Part shown: piece after piece, positions 35,932 to 46,331 of the stretch
Layout of the letters: each line of letters starts with the position of its first letter
How positions within the stretch are numbered: the stretch's first letter is position 1
Assembly: GCF_024296865.1 (NCBI RefSeq)
Contig: NZ_CP101134.1
Coordinates: 496,001-560,000 of the forward strand
Direction: 5' to 3'
Source: Sphingobacterium sp. LZ7M1
Lineage (GTDB): Bacteria > Bacteroidota > Bacteroidia > Sphingobacteriales > Sphingobacteriaceae
DNA length: 64,000 nucleotides
The notes under the pieces: generated by a model
Database searches by the model: none
Seen by the model: only the letters and a program-made list of their open reading frames with translations
Told to the model about the DNA's origin: nothing
Program-made: the position numbers and the translations under genes

Positions 35932-37380
35932 TTATTTACTTACTCCAGGGTTGGTGATTGTTTCCCCTAGTGGAATTGGGAAAACATAACGCTCGTCAGA
36001 AGGTTGAACCAAACGGCCGGCACCTTCGGAATTGATTGGCATATTTCTACGCTGTAAATCTGGTACACGTAGACCTTCACCCAAGAACTCAATTCTACGT
36101 TCTAATAAGATGGCATCTACCAAAGCTCCTTTGTTTGCAAAAGCAGGGAAGGTATATGCCGCATCAGAACGATTACGAACCGCTTTCAATAAGGCCAAGG
36201 CTCTAGTTTGAGAACCCGCTTCTGCTTCAGCTTCTGCCAAGTTCAAGAGAACCTCTGAATATCTGATTGCAGGGATCCAGTCCAAATAAGGTGAAGCACT
36301 GGAGAACTTCGTTAAGATATTCAACTTGCCATCTGAAGATTTTCCGGTTAAATCTTTCTTACGTGCATCGGTTGCTGGCCAAGCAGCGTTCGAAAAGATA
36401 CCATCTGCAGCCAATGAATACTCGATATTTCCTTCGTTGTAGTAATAACCCAATTGGTTTTGTGTTCCAGGGGCATTGTTAGCTTCAAAAGGGAAACTTA
36501 AGATACGCTCGTTGATCGTGAAGTTCGAAAATACATCGGTAATGGCAGGTGCCAATTGATGTTGGACACCAGAGCTAGCCTTGAATGGTGCTGCGGCACT
36601 TACGATTTTGTTTGCTTCCGAAATTACCTTTGCATAATCCTTCATGGCTAGATAGACACGGGTTTTGAAGGCAATAACGGTGTTTTTATGCGCACGGGTA
36701 CTTTGAGATTCTGCATCTCCATAAGTAGCTGGTACCGCGGCTTCCGCTTCATTCAAATCTTTTAGGATCTGTGCATAGATGTCCTTTACAGGGCTTGCTG
36801 CTAAATCATTGTTATCGGAGTTTCTTTCTGCCAATAAACGCAGTGGAATTCCTCTAGAAATACCATTGTCCGCTGCATATGGCTTAGCAAATAACTGCAC
36901 CAAGGAATAATAAGTCAGCGCACGGATGAATTTAACCTCCGCAATCAATTGTGTTTTCTTGTTGGCATCCAAGATATCGGTGCCAATTGGCTCCACACCT
37001 TCCAAAAAGATATTGATGCGGTTAATGGTCAAATAACCTCTTACCCAAAAGTCTGAAACATAGCTGTCTGTTTCATCATTGGAGAATTGATAGGTCGAAT
37101 AACCCGTTACGTTGTTCTGTCTTTGATTGACAAATTCTTCCGAACGGATATCATTATAGATTAAGTAACGGCCGCCATAAAACTGACCATTCTTGATCGA
37201 TGAATATATACCTACTACTTGAGATTCGATACGGTCTGCGCTAGAGAACACGAATTCACTAGGTATCGATAGTTCAGGGGATAGTTCCAAAAAGTCCTTT
37301 TTACAAGAGACGGTACTGAACAACAGTGGCGTTAGAACTAATAGCCCTGCTAATTTATTTTTGATTTTAAATCTTCTCAT
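35932..37380 (-). CDS. SusD/RagB-family lipoprotein (locus 2, copy A)
   Basis: The 482-residue lipoprotein has a lipobox ending TVSC (Cys26) followed by KKDFLELSPELSIPSE, helical repeats (AEVKFIRALTYYSLVQLFAKPY) and a C-terminal RagB domain (DWIPAIRYSEVLLNLAEAEAE). It ends in a compact GETITNPGVSK. It is the partner of the SusC encoded 11 bases upstream. Its sequence is very close along its whole length to the lipoprotein encoded at 41169-42617, which has the same length, so the pair arose by tandem duplication. Substrate unknown; no glycosidase or regulator is next to it. Confidence 0.93.
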   Translation of the reverse strand: MRRFKIKNKLAGLLVLTPLLFSTVSCKKDFLELSPELSIPSEFVFSSADRIESQVVGIYSSIKNGQFYGGRYLIYNDIRSEEFVNQRQNNVTGYSTYQFSNDETDSYVSDFWVRGYLTINRINIFLEGVEPIGTDILDANKKTQLIAEVKFIRALTYYSLVQLFAKPYAADNGISRGIPLRLLAERNSDNNDLAASPVKDIYAQILKDLNEAEAAVPATYGDAESQSTRAHKNTVIAFKTRVYLAMKDYAKVISEANKIVSAAAPFKASSGVQHQLAPAITDVFSNFTINERILSFPFEANNAPGTQNQLGYYYNEGNIEYSLAADGIFSNAAWPATDARKKDLTGKSSDGKLNILTKFSSASPYLDWIPAIRYSEVLLNLAEAEAEAGSQTRALALLKAVRNRSDAAYTFPAFANKGALVDAILLERRIEFLGEGLRVPDLQRRNMPINSEGAGRLVQPSDERYVFPIPLGETITNPGVSK

Positions 37381-37391
37381 GACACAATTAA

Positions 37392-40300
37392 TTAAAAGCC
37401 TAGATTAATACCGAAAGTGAATGTACGTCCATTAGGCATAGAGTTACGCTCTACCCCTGAGTTTAAGTTTCCATTACCATTGGAAGAGATCTCAGGGTCA
37501 ACACCAGTGTATTTGGTGATCAAGAAAGCGTTGTTTACTGATGCATAGATCCTTAAGCTTGAAATACCTGAATTTCCAAAAATGGTTCCTGGAAGACGAT
37601 AACCTAATGATGCAGTCTGTAACCTGATGAAGTCACCTTTTTCGATGTTCGATCCGATTGCGAAAGCAGAACCATTAGAAATGTTGTCACCATAGATCGC
37701 TCTTGGGATATCCGTGTTTCTATTCGTCGGGGTCCAAGCGTTCAACATGTCTACTGAGTTGTTCCAGATACGTTGGTCTCTTAAACCAGCTCTTGAACCA
37801 TTGTAGATATAGTTACCTCCAGAGAAGGTGAAGTTAATGGTCGCATCAAAGCTTTTGTATTGGAAGTTGTTGTTGAAACCACCGAAGTAGGTAGGTAATG
37901 TGTTACCTGCTGCTACGGCATGACCTGCTACTGATCCAGCTTTTGTGCCGTCCATATAGCTGTATGAGTAGAAGCCTTCTGTGTTAGGCGCATTGTGTAA
38001 GTATTGGACTTTCTCACCATCCAGATTGACAAAGATTCTTCTACCGTTTTCTGGGTTGATTCCAGTGGTAGGCACGGCATAGATCTGTGCTGCAGATTTT
38101 CCAACTTCGGTGATACTTGTTGTTTCAAGACCAGAAGTTGTTGCGATCAAAGGTCTGCCTTGGTTATCCAAAGCTGTTACCTCGTTTTTATTGGTAGAGA
38201 AGTTTAATGTCGTTGTCCATTTGAAATTCTCTTTTTCTACCGCTCTTACATTCAAGGCAAACTCAAATCCTCTGTTGTACATCGAACCGATGTTCATCAA
38301 GATGCTGTTACCTGGGATACCTTTTGAAGGAGTCTGCGGAACGGCAAGGATTAATCCATTGTGGTCTTTGTTGTAATAGTTAGCTTCTAAGGAAACTCTA
38401 TTATTCCAGAATCCTAAATCTATACCAATGTTTGTTTGATCGGCGGTTTCCCAAGACAGTTCTCTGTTACCTGCTTGTGAGAATACCATACCACCTACAT
38501 TTCCATATATTGCTGGATCATAAGTATCGAAAGATCCGTAAAGATTGGAGATAGCACTGTTACCCACGCGTCCCCAGCTTCCTCTTAATCTGAAATTAGA
38601 GAATACATTGCTTAAAGAACTTGATTTAAAGAATTCTTCTTCAGATACGGTCCATCCAGCAGATACACCACCGAAGTTACCCCATTTTCTACCTGGTGCT
38701 AATGATGATAGACCGTCACGTCTGAAGTTAGCCGTAAAGAAATATTTATTAGCATAGTTATAGTTCACGGAAGTGAAGTAAGATTCCAAATTAAGTTCGC
38801 CAATTCCATTACCACCTGCATCGTTGGTTAAGTAGTTACCTTGGAATTGATCAAAGAAACCATCAGTTAGGTCATAGCGAACGGCACCCCAGTTCTCGAT
38901 ACGTGTACTTTGCGCTTCATGTCCTGCTAATGCTGTAAGGTTGTGGTTTCCAAAAGATTTGTTGTAAACCAAGGTGTTGAAAATTAGCCAGTTGTTGTTT
39001 TTCGCTTGGTTGTTGTAAGCATAACCATTGTAGCTATATCCATCACCATTGATTGGGTTCCAGAATTGTTGGTTGGTCGTATTTCTTAAATCCCAGTTGA
39101 AATTGTTGTTTAAGGTCAGTCCATCCAATAATTTAATTTCGGCACTCACATTTGCGAAGAAACGGCTAGTTTCTGAAGTGTTTTTGTCCAAATCTCTGAT
39201 AGGAAGTGGGTTAGGGTAGTTTGGTGCTAAGATATTGGCTCCTTTTCCGATGGCACTACCTGAAACGTTGTAATCTCCATTAGGAAGGAATGCTGGAACG
39301 TTTGGTGCTTGTACCATGGCGATACGACCAAGACCTGAAGTATTGAAGGCAGCACCCGCAACTGAACCTGAGTTTGGTGATCTGTTGTCACTGTTGGTGA
39401 AAGTTAAGTTCGTTCCTAATTTGATCCAGTCATTAAGTCTGTGATCTAGGTTTGCTCTTACACCTTTACGTTTGAAGGTGTTATTGAACAAGATACCGTC
39501 TTGGTCAGATAAGTTACCTGAGAAGAAGTACTTGGTTTTTTCAGTACCACCACTTACACTTAAGTTGTGGTTGTGCGAAAATCCATCTCTATATACATAG
39601 TCGTACCAGCGTGTATCTACTGGATTGCCATTTTCGTCTAAAGTTGGGAAGAAACCACCACCTACTGGATAAGATCCTGTTGATAGTTTAGGGTTGATTT
39701 CCCTAGCATTTGCTATTGCACCATTTTTATGGGCAATATATTGAGCTGCGTTCAAAAGTTCAGGAAGACGCACGGCTTTGGAAGTTCCAAACCAGCCATC
39801 ATAAGCAACTTTTGCAGCACCTGATTTACCTTTTTTCGTTGTGATGATCATCACCCCTGATGCACCACGTGATCCGTAAATAGCTGTTGAAGCAGCATCT
39901 TTTAAGATGTCGATGGATTCAATGTCCTCGGGGTTGATGTCCCCCAATGGGTTGTTTGCTGAAGAGTTTGCAGAAACGTCACCCGTAGCGATAGGAATAC
40001 CATCCACAACGACCAATGGGAATGAGTTTAAGGAAAGTGAACTTAATCCGCGAACACGTACAACCGGAGGGTTGTTCAATACGCCTGAAGGCTGAATAAT
40101 GTTAACCCCTGACGCTTGTCCGGTAAGACCTTGTGTAAAACTTTGCAATGGTCTGTTGGCTACGGTTTCACCACCTACTTTAGCAGAAGATCCTGTAAAG
40201 TCTTTTTTCGATTGAACCAAGTAACCTGTTACCACCACCTCGTCCAAGGTTTCATCATCTGAGCCTAGTTCTACGTTGATTACCGATCTGCTTCCAACAG

Positions 40301-40553
40301 CGACTTGGAAAGTTTGGTAACCGATGTAAGTAAAGGATAGGGAACCATTGTTGTCAGGAACCGCGATGGAATACGTACCATCACCGCTGGTTTGAGTTGC
40401 CGCGGAAGTCCCAACAACTCGAACGGACACTCCAGAGATCGGAGCGCCATCTGCTGCAGACGTTACCTTACCGGTAACCTGCCGATTTTGTGCATAGGAA
40501 CTGCCAATAAGCAGCACGCACAGCACAAGCATGCTAAGTAATCTTTGTTTCAT
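37392..40553 (-). CDS. SusC/RagA-family TonB-linked outer membrane protein (locus 2, copy A)
   Basis: The 1053-residue protein has a signal peptide (cut near SYA, residue 21), a carboxypeptidase-like domain (RQVTGKVTSAADGAPISGVS), the EVVVTGYLVQSKKDFTGSSA TonB-box region, a plug with VRVRGLSSLS and IESIDILKDAAST, and a large barrel ending in GRTFTFGINLGF. It is one residue longer than copy B (42628-45786) and matches it closely in all parts, including the plug and C-terminus. With the SusD downstream it forms an outer-membrane importer. About 615 bases without a gene separate its start from the second pair. Confidence 0.95.
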   Translation of the reverse strand: MKQRLLSMLVLCVLLIGSSYAQNRQVTGKVTSAADGAPISGVSVRVVGTSAATQTSGDGTYSIAVPDNNGSLSFTYIGYQTFQVAVGSRSVINVELGSDDETLDEVVVTGYLVQSKKDFTGSSAKVGGETVANRPLQSFTQGLTGQASGVNIIQPSGVLNNPPVVRVRGLSSLSLNSFPLVVVDGIPIATGDVSANSSANNPLGDINPEDIESIDILKDAASTAIYGSRGASGVMIITTKKGKSGAAKVAYDGWFGTSKAVRLPELLNAAQYIAHKNGAIANAREINPKLSTGSYPVGGGFFPTLDENGNPVDTRWYDYVYRDGFSHNHNLSVSGGTEKTKYFFSGNLSDQDGILFNNTFKRKGVRANLDHRLNDWIKLGTNLTFTNSDNRSPNSGSVAGAAFNTSGLGRIAMVQAPNVPAFLPNGDYNVSGSAIGKGANILAPNYPNPLPIRDLDKNTSETSRFFANVSAEIKLLDGLTLNNNFNWDLRNTTNQQFWNPINGDGYSYNGYAYNNQAKNNNWLIFNTLVYNKSFGNHNLTALAGHEAQSTRIENWGAVRYDLTDGFFDQFQGNYLTNDAGGNGIGELNLESYFTSVNYNYANKYFFTANFRRDGLSSLAPGRKWGNFGGVSAGWTVSEEEFFKSSSLSNVFSNFRLRGSWGRVGNSAISNLYGSFDTYDPAIYGNVGGMVFSQAGNRELSWETADQTNIGIDLGFWNNRVSLEANYYNKDHNGLILAVPQTPSKGIPGNSILMNIGSMYNRGFEFALNVRAVEKENFKWTTTLNFSTNKNEVTALDNQGRPLIATTSGLETTSITEVGKSAAQIYAVPTTGINPENGRRIFVNLDGEKVQYLHNAPNTEGFYSYSYMDGTKAGSVAGHAVAAGNTLPTYFGGFNNNFQYKSFDATINFTFSGGNYIYNGSRAGLRDQRIWNNSVDMLNAWTPTNRNTDIPRAIYGDNISNGSAFAIGSNIEKGDFIRLQTASLGYRLPGTIFGNSGISSLRIYASVNNAFLITKYTGVDPEISSNGNGNLNSGVERNSMPNGRTFTFGINLGF

Positions 40554-41120
40554 GTGTTTGTTTAGTTAATATTAGTTAGTAAATAATGCCAAGCAGACCA
40601 TAACTTACTGGTTTGCAAAGAATCTCTAGAATTTTCTCTGCGGCTTCAAGATGTTTAATAATTTCAACTAATCAAACGTGTGCATTCAAGAAAATAAAGT
40701 AAAAATTAGGAAAGTTTCATTTTTTGTTAATGTTTAATTAACAATAGCGTGGGCGCTGTTAATAATATGAATTGCTGGTTTTTATATTTTATCTATCAAT
40801 GTGATTTATGGTTAATTAAGATAAATTGAGGAAATAATTTAAATCGACAAGGTTAAAATTATAATTAACGTAATAGTTTTTTAAAAAATTATTTAGAATA
40901 ATGCTCTATTTTCCATTTTTTAATAGATTTAGGGTTCAATTGTAACAATAAGGTTGATATAGGGGGTTATTTTAGGGAGGGATTGAAAAAATTGTAATAG
41001 AATGTCTGATTGTTTAAAAAATCAGTTCAAATGCATGTGATTTGATTGTTTGTTTTCATTTTTTTGTTGCTGATTATTTTTGATTGATCGGAATTTCTTT
41101 TCGGTACTTGTAAACACCAT
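40554..41120. other. Intergenic region between the two duplicated Sus pairs
   Basis: About 570 AT-rich bases hold the upstream region of susC copy A. I see no gene, no ECF sigma or anti-sigma gene and no exact TAnnTTTG box. A terminator for copy B lies at its right end. Confidence 0.5.
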
Positions 41121-41148
41121 AAAAAAGGCCGCCCGAAGGCAGCCTCTT
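41121..41148 (-). terminator. Terminator of the copy B susC-susD pair
   Basis: On the minus strand aggctgcc pairs with ggcggcct (one G-U) around a TTCG tetraloop and is followed by six T. It lies 21 bases past the susD stop and resembles the terminator at 35881-35905 of copy A. Confidence 0.82.
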
Positions 41149-41168
41149 TCCGAAGTAATTAATGAAAT

Positions 41169-42617
41169 TTAATTGTTAACACCTGGATTTGTTATAGTCT
41201 CTATTAATGGAGTTGGGAAAATATATTCAGTATCTGTGGGTTGAATTAATTTTCCAGCTCCTTTTGACGGGATTGGCATATTCCTGCGCTGTAAATCTGG
41301 GACACGCATACCTTCTCCCAAAAATTCTATCCTTCTTTCGAGAAGAATGGCTGCTACCAGCTCATCTTTATTTGAAAATGCAGGAAAATTATAGGCAGCA
41401 TCTGAACGATTTCGAACTGCTTCTAGTAACGCCAATGATCTCACTTGGGATCCAGCTTCAGCCTCTGCCTCTGCCAAGTTTAACAAGACCTCAGAATACC
41501 TGATGACAGGTATCCAATCTAAGAAAGGAGAGGTGTTGGAGAACTTGGTTAATAAATCGAGTTGATTATCTGATGACCTTCCTGTTAATTCACTCTTTCT
41601 ATCATCAGAGGCTGGCCAGTTTGCATTTCCGAGAATGCCTGCTGGATCTAAAGAATATTCAATGTTTCCTTCATTGTAATAAAATCCCAATTGGTTTTGT
41701 GTTCCTGGGGCGTTATTGTTCTCAAATGGGAAGCTCAATATCCTTTCTGGGTTATAAAAGTTGGAGAAGACATCACTAATAGATGGAGATAACTTATGAT
41801 TAACTCCTGAGCCTGCTGTAAATGGCGCAGCGGCGCTTACTATTTTGTTGGCTTCGGTAATTACTTTTGGATAATCTCTCATGGTCAAATACATCCTGGT
41901 CTTAAGAGCGATGACTGTGTTTCTGTGCACGCGTGTTGCCGTTGCTTCCTGATCTTGGTAATTTGCGGGTACTGCGGGTTCTGCTTCATTCAAGTCTTTC
42001 AATATTTGTGCATAGATATCAGCAACAGGACTTGCCTGTAGGTCATTGTTCTCGGAACTCCGTTCTGGGAGTAAACGCAATGGAATTCCTTTGGAAGCTC
42101 CATTGTCTGCTGCATATGGTTTTGCAAATAATTGCACCAAGGCTGCGTAGGTTAATGCACGGATGAACTTGACCTCGCCGATTAGCTGAATCTTTTTTTC
42201 AGCAGAGATAATGTCTGTACCTACCGCTTCTATGCCTTCTAAAAAGATGTTAATCCGGTTGATCGTTAAATAACCAACAACCCAAAAGTTTGCTATATAG
42301 GAATCCGTTTCGTCATTTGTAAATTGATATACTGAATTACCGGTTACATTGTTGGGTTTTTCGATGCTGAATTCCTCTGAGCGGATATCATTATAAATTA
42401 ATAACCGGCCTCCATAAAACTGACCGCTTTTTATGGTCGCATAAATACCGGTAACCTGTGACTCTATACGTTCTTCACTCGAAAACACAAACTCGCTCGG
42501 AATAGATAGTTCCGGAGAGAGGGTTAGAAAGTCCTTTTTGCACGAATATGTGCTGAATAATAGGGGGATTAGTACGAATAACCCCAAGTAATTATATTTT
42601 ATTTTTAATCTTTTCAT
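41169..42617 (-). CDS. SusD/RagB-family lipoprotein (locus 2, copy B)
   Basis: The 482-residue lipoprotein (lipobox TYSC, Cys26) matches copy A residue for residue through most of its length: both have SCKKDFL-LSPELSIPSEFVFSS, GQFYGGR-LIYNDIRSEEF and RRIEFLGEG-RVPDLQRRNMP. Differences are spread evenly and are mostly conservative, as expected for an older duplication under selection rather than a recent one. Partner of the SusC encoded 10 bases upstream. Confidence 0.93.
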   Translation of the reverse strand: MKRLKIKYNYLGLFVLIPLLFSTYSCKKDFLTLSPELSIPSEFVFSSEERIESQVTGIYATIKSGQFYGGRLLIYNDIRSEEFSIEKPNNVTGNSVYQFTNDETDSYIANFWVVGYLTINRINIFLEGIEAVGTDIISAEKKIQLIGEVKFIRALTYAALVQLFAKPYAADNGASKGIPLRLLPERSSENNDLQASPVADIYAQILKDLNEAEPAVPANYQDQEATATRVHRNTVIALKTRMYLTMRDYPKVITEANKIVSAAAPFTAGSGVNHKLSPSISDVFSNFYNPERILSFPFENNNAPGTQNQLGFYYNEGNIEYSLDPAGILGNANWPASDDRKSELTGRSSDNQLDLLTKFSNTSPFLDWIPVIRYSEVLLNLAEAEAEAGSQVRSLALLEAVRNRSDAAYNFPAFSNKDELVAAILLERRIEFLGEGMRVPDLQRRNMPIPSKGAGKLIQPTDTEYIFPTPLIETITNPGVNN

Positions 42618-42627
42618 GACCGAAATT

Positions 42628-45600
42628 TTAAAAGCCTAAATTGATACCGAAAGTGAATGTCCGACCGTTTGAGATCGAGTTACGTTCTACACCTGAGGAC
42701 AGGTTGTCATTACCATTGGTTGATATCTCAGGGTCGACACCGGTGTATTGCGTGATAAGGAATGCATTATTTACTGATGCATAAACCCTCAAGCTTGATA
42801 TACCAGACTTACCGAAAACGGTAGCAGGCAGTCGGTAACCTAATGAAGCGGTTTGAAGCCTAATAAAATCTCCTTTTTCAATATTGGATTGGATTGCAAA
42901 TGAAGAGCCGTTAGAAATATTGTCTCCGTATATTGGTCTTGGGATATCAGACCCTTTATTTTCAGGGGTCCACGCGTTTAGCATGTCCACGGAATTGTTC
43001 CAGATCCGTTGATCTCTTAAGCTTGCCTTCGATCCGTTGTAGATATAATTACCTCCAGAGAATGTGAAGTTTAGCGTGGCGTCGAAATTCCAGAATTCAA
43101 AATTGTTGTTGAACCCTCCAAAATAGGTTGGGATGGTGTTTCCAAGTGCAATAGCTGATGTTGCTACGGAGCCAGCTTGAGTTCCATCGAGATAGGTATA
43201 GGCGAAATTTCCAGGAGTTCCTGGTGCACTATGTAGATATTGGACCTCTCTACCTTCCTTGTCTACGAATATCCGTCTGCCGTTTTCTGGATTGATTCCA
43301 TTGGTTTGTACAGCGTAGATTTGAGCGGCGGATTTACCTACTTCGGTGATGTTTGTTACCTCTAGAGATGCTGTGGAGGCAATCAAAGGTCTGCCTTCGT
43401 TGTCTAGTGCAGTGACTTCATTTTTATTGGTCGATACATTTAGTGTCGTTGTCCATCTGAACTTTTCTTTTTGGACAGCCCTGACGTTTAAAGCAAATTC
43501 AAATCCTCTGTTGTACATGGAGCCGATATTCATGAGGATGGAGTTTCCTGGAATGCCTTTGGAAGGTGTCTGCGGCACGCTCAGGATCAAGTTATTGTGA
43601 TTTTTGTTGTAATAACTTGCTTCTAAATTGATGCGATCGTTAAATAAGCCCAAATTAAGTCCGAAGTTGGTCTGTTCGGATGTTTCCCAGCCCAACTCTT
43701 TGTTTCCCGCTTGGCTAAAGCTCATAGAACCAACGCTGCCGTAAATGGAAGGGGAGTAGATGTCAAATGATCCGTAAGCATTAGGAAGGTTGCTATTTCC
43801 AACTCGGCCCCAGCTCGCATTTAATCTAAGGTTTGTAACGACATCAGCAATGGAGCTCGATTTGAAGAACTCTTCTTGGGAAATGGTCCAGCCTCCGGAT
43901 ACTCCTCCGAAATTACCCCATTTATTGCCCTCTGCCAAGGCTGATAAACCATCGCGTCTGAAGTTTGCGGTTAAATAATATCGATGTGCATAATTGTAGT
44001 TCAATGAAGTCAGATAAGATTGGATCCTGTTTTCTGAGATTCCATTTCCATTGGCAACATTGATTAGGTAATTACCTTGGTATTGGTCAAAGTAGTGATC
44101 TGAAAGGTCGTATCTTGCACCACCCCAAGATTCCCATCTTGTAGACTGAGCTTCTTGACCCGCTAATAACACAAGGTTATGGTTGCCAAATGACTTGTTA
44201 TAAACCAAAGAGTTTAGAATTAACCAATTGTTGGTTTTAGCTTGTCTATTAAATGCAATACCGTTATAGGAATATCCGTCACCATTCAGTGGGTTCCAGA
44301 ATTCGATGTCTTCTGTGTTTGCTAGATCCCAATTGAAATTGGTATTGAAGGATAGTCCGTCCATTAGGTTGATGGAAGTGTTGAAATTAGAGAAGAAACG
44401 ATTGGATTCTGAAGTGTACCTGTCATTGTCTATGGAAGGCATTGGGTTAGAGAATGTAGGCGGTAGGTTGTTTTCTCCATAGCCGATTGTGTTTCCTGCT
44501 AAATAATAGTCGCCATTCGGTAAATAGGCCGGTAAATTTGGAAGCTGAGTTACGGCCAATCGACCAAGTCCTGAGGAGGCAAATGCAGACCCTGGTACTG
44601 AACCGGAATTCAAGGAATTATTTACGCCATTGGTGAAGTTGAAATTTCCTCCTACTTTTAGCCAGCTGGTTAGTTTATGGTCAAAATTTGCACGAACTCC
44701 CTTTCTCTTAAAGCTATTTCTAACCAATATTCCGTTCTGATCAGACAAGTTTCCCGAGAAATAATAGGTAGTCCTATCATTTCCGCCTGATACATTAAGG
44801 TTATGGTTGTTAGAAAGGCCGTTCTGGTAAATGTAATCATACCAACGGGTATCAATGGTGTTCCCATTTTCGTCTAACATAGGTGCAAAGCCAACCTGAG
44901 GTAAGTTTGCTGCTGCAAAAGTTGGGTTTGACTCGTATACATTTGTGATGGCTTTGTTCTTAAAGGCAATATACTGTTCAGCGTTAAAGACTTCTGGTAA
45001 CCTTACTGCCTTGGTTGAACCGAACCAGCCGTCGTAGCTTATTTTAGCCACACCTGATTTTCCTCTTTTGGTGGTGATCAGGAGTACCCCTGCAGCACCT
45101 CGGGATCCGTAAATTGCCGTAGAAGCCGCATCTTTTAAGATGTCCATGGTTTCGATGTCTTCCGGATTGATGTCTGACAAAGGGTTGTTTGCGGCTGCGT
45201 TTGAAGAGGCATCTCCTGTAGAGATTGGTATTCCATCAACGACAACCAATGGGAATGAGTTTAGGGATAAGGAGCTTAGTCCCCGAACACGAACCACAGG
45301 TGGGTTGTTTAAAATACCACTAGGTTGGATAATGTTTACCCCTGTAGCCTGACCAGTTAGACCTTGGGTAAAACTTTGCAATGGACGGTCAGCAATAGCT
45401 TCTCCAGAGACCTTCGAGGTGGAACCTGTAAAGTCCCTTTTACTGGTAACCATGTAACCTGTTACCACAACTTCTTCCAAGCTCTCTTCATCTGGAAGTA
45501 ATTGGACGTTGATCACGGACCTATTGCCAATTGATAGTTCGGCGCTTGTATATCCAATATAAGAAAAGGATAGGGTGCCATTGTTGTCAGGAACCTGAAT

Positions 45601-45786
45601 GTTGTAGGTGCCATCAGCAGCGGTCTGAGTGGAACTAGATGTTCCCGAGACCCTTACGGACACTCCTGCAATAGGAGATCCATTGCTGGCGGAGGTTACC
45701 TTTCCAGAAACCTGCCGATTTTGAGCATAAGTACTGCCAATAAGCAGCATGCTCAGCAAAAAAATGCCAAGTAATCTTTGTTTCAT
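42628..45786 (-). CDS. SusC/RagA-family TonB-linked outer membrane protein (locus 2, copy B)
   Basis: The 1052-residue protein has the same order of parts as copy A: signal peptide, RQVSGKVTSASNGSPIAGVS, EEVVVTGYMVTSKRDFTGST, VRVRGLSSLS plug, and a barrel ending GRTFTFGINLGF. Loops facing outside differ more than the plug, for example around residues 250-300, which may mean different ligand preference; this is inference. The start is an ATG at 45786 with a 545-base gene-free region upstream. Confidence 0.95.
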   Translation of the reverse strand: MKQRLLGIFLLSMLLIGSTYAQNRQVSGKVTSASNGSPIAGVSVRVSGTSSSTQTAADGTYNIQVPDNNGTLSFSYIGYTSAELSIGNRSVINVQLLPDEESLEEVVVTGYMVTSKRDFTGSTSKVSGEAIADRPLQSFTQGLTGQATGVNIIQPSGILNNPPVVRVRGLSSLSLNSFPLVVVDGIPISTGDASSNAAANNPLSDINPEDIETMDILKDAASTAIYGSRGAAGVLLITTKRGKSGVAKISYDGWFGSTKAVRLPEVFNAEQYIAFKNKAITNVYESNPTFAAANLPQVGFAPMLDENGNTIDTRWYDYIYQNGLSNNHNLNVSGGNDRTTYYFSGNLSDQNGILVRNSFKRKGVRANFDHKLTSWLKVGGNFNFTNGVNNSLNSGSVPGSAFASSGLGRLAVTQLPNLPAYLPNGDYYLAGNTIGYGENNLPPTFSNPMPSIDNDRYTSESNRFFSNFNTSINLMDGLSFNTNFNWDLANTEDIEFWNPLNGDGYSYNGIAFNRQAKTNNWLILNSLVYNKSFGNHNLVLLAGQEAQSTRWESWGGARYDLSDHYFDQYQGNYLINVANGNGISENRIQSYLTSLNYNYAHRYYLTANFRRDGLSALAEGNKWGNFGGVSGGWTISQEEFFKSSSIADVVTNLRLNASWGRVGNSNLPNAYGSFDIYSPSIYGSVGSMSFSQAGNKELGWETSEQTNFGLNLGLFNDRINLEASYYNKNHNNLILSVPQTPSKGIPGNSILMNIGSMYNRGFEFALNVRAVQKEKFRWTTTLNVSTNKNEVTALDNEGRPLIASTASLEVTNITEVGKSAAQIYAVQTNGINPENGRRIFVDKEGREVQYLHSAPGTPGNFAYTYLDGTQAGSVATSAIALGNTIPTYFGGFNNNFEFWNFDATLNFTFSGGNYIYNGSKASLRDQRIWNNSVDMLNAWTPENKGSDIPRPIYGDNISNGSSFAIQSNIEKGDFIRLQTASLGYRLPATVFGKSGISSLRVYASVNNAFLITQYTGVDPEISTNGNDNLSSGVERNSISNGRTFTFGINLGF

Positions 45787-46331
45787 ATATTTTGGTTTTA
45801 GTTAAAAATTAATCTACATACAATATTATGTAGGTTAATATTTATTGGTCGTTATTTAAATGTCCTGTAAGGACTTATGAAATGAAGATGTTTAAAATAT
45901 TTAATTTATCAAATGCTTAATTTTAAATTATTTAATAAAAATAAACCTAAAAGGATATTTGATTTCTTTAATAATTATGATTATTAACCATATTTACTTT
46001 AATATTTCTAAAAATATTGCAATATTTTCCGCTAATTAAAACCTTTAGTTTAATAATGGAATGATAGGAGATAAAAAGAGTCGAATTATTTAAATCACAG
46101 CACTTGATGGTGTTTTTTATAGTTTTTGTGTTATAATTTCGCTTTAATTCAAAAATTAACTAATTAATACCATAAATGTAACATCGGGAAAAAACAATAT
46201 GTTTTTTGAAGTTTTGGTTTTGTTTTTCAGGTATTTATATAGGAAAAGCAATACAATAGGGTGTAGGTTAATTATTTGGCAATAATAAATGCGCTATGTT
46301 AGGAAAAAAGAAAGGAGAAGGAAATTCCTGT
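45787..46331. other. Intergenic region upstream of susC copy B
   Basis: 545 AT-rich bases between the starts of susC copy B and the end of the OstA-like gene. An inverted repeat ctacata/tatgtag (45814-45833) lies 28 bases before the susC start and may be an operator. No gene was found. Confidence 0.45.
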
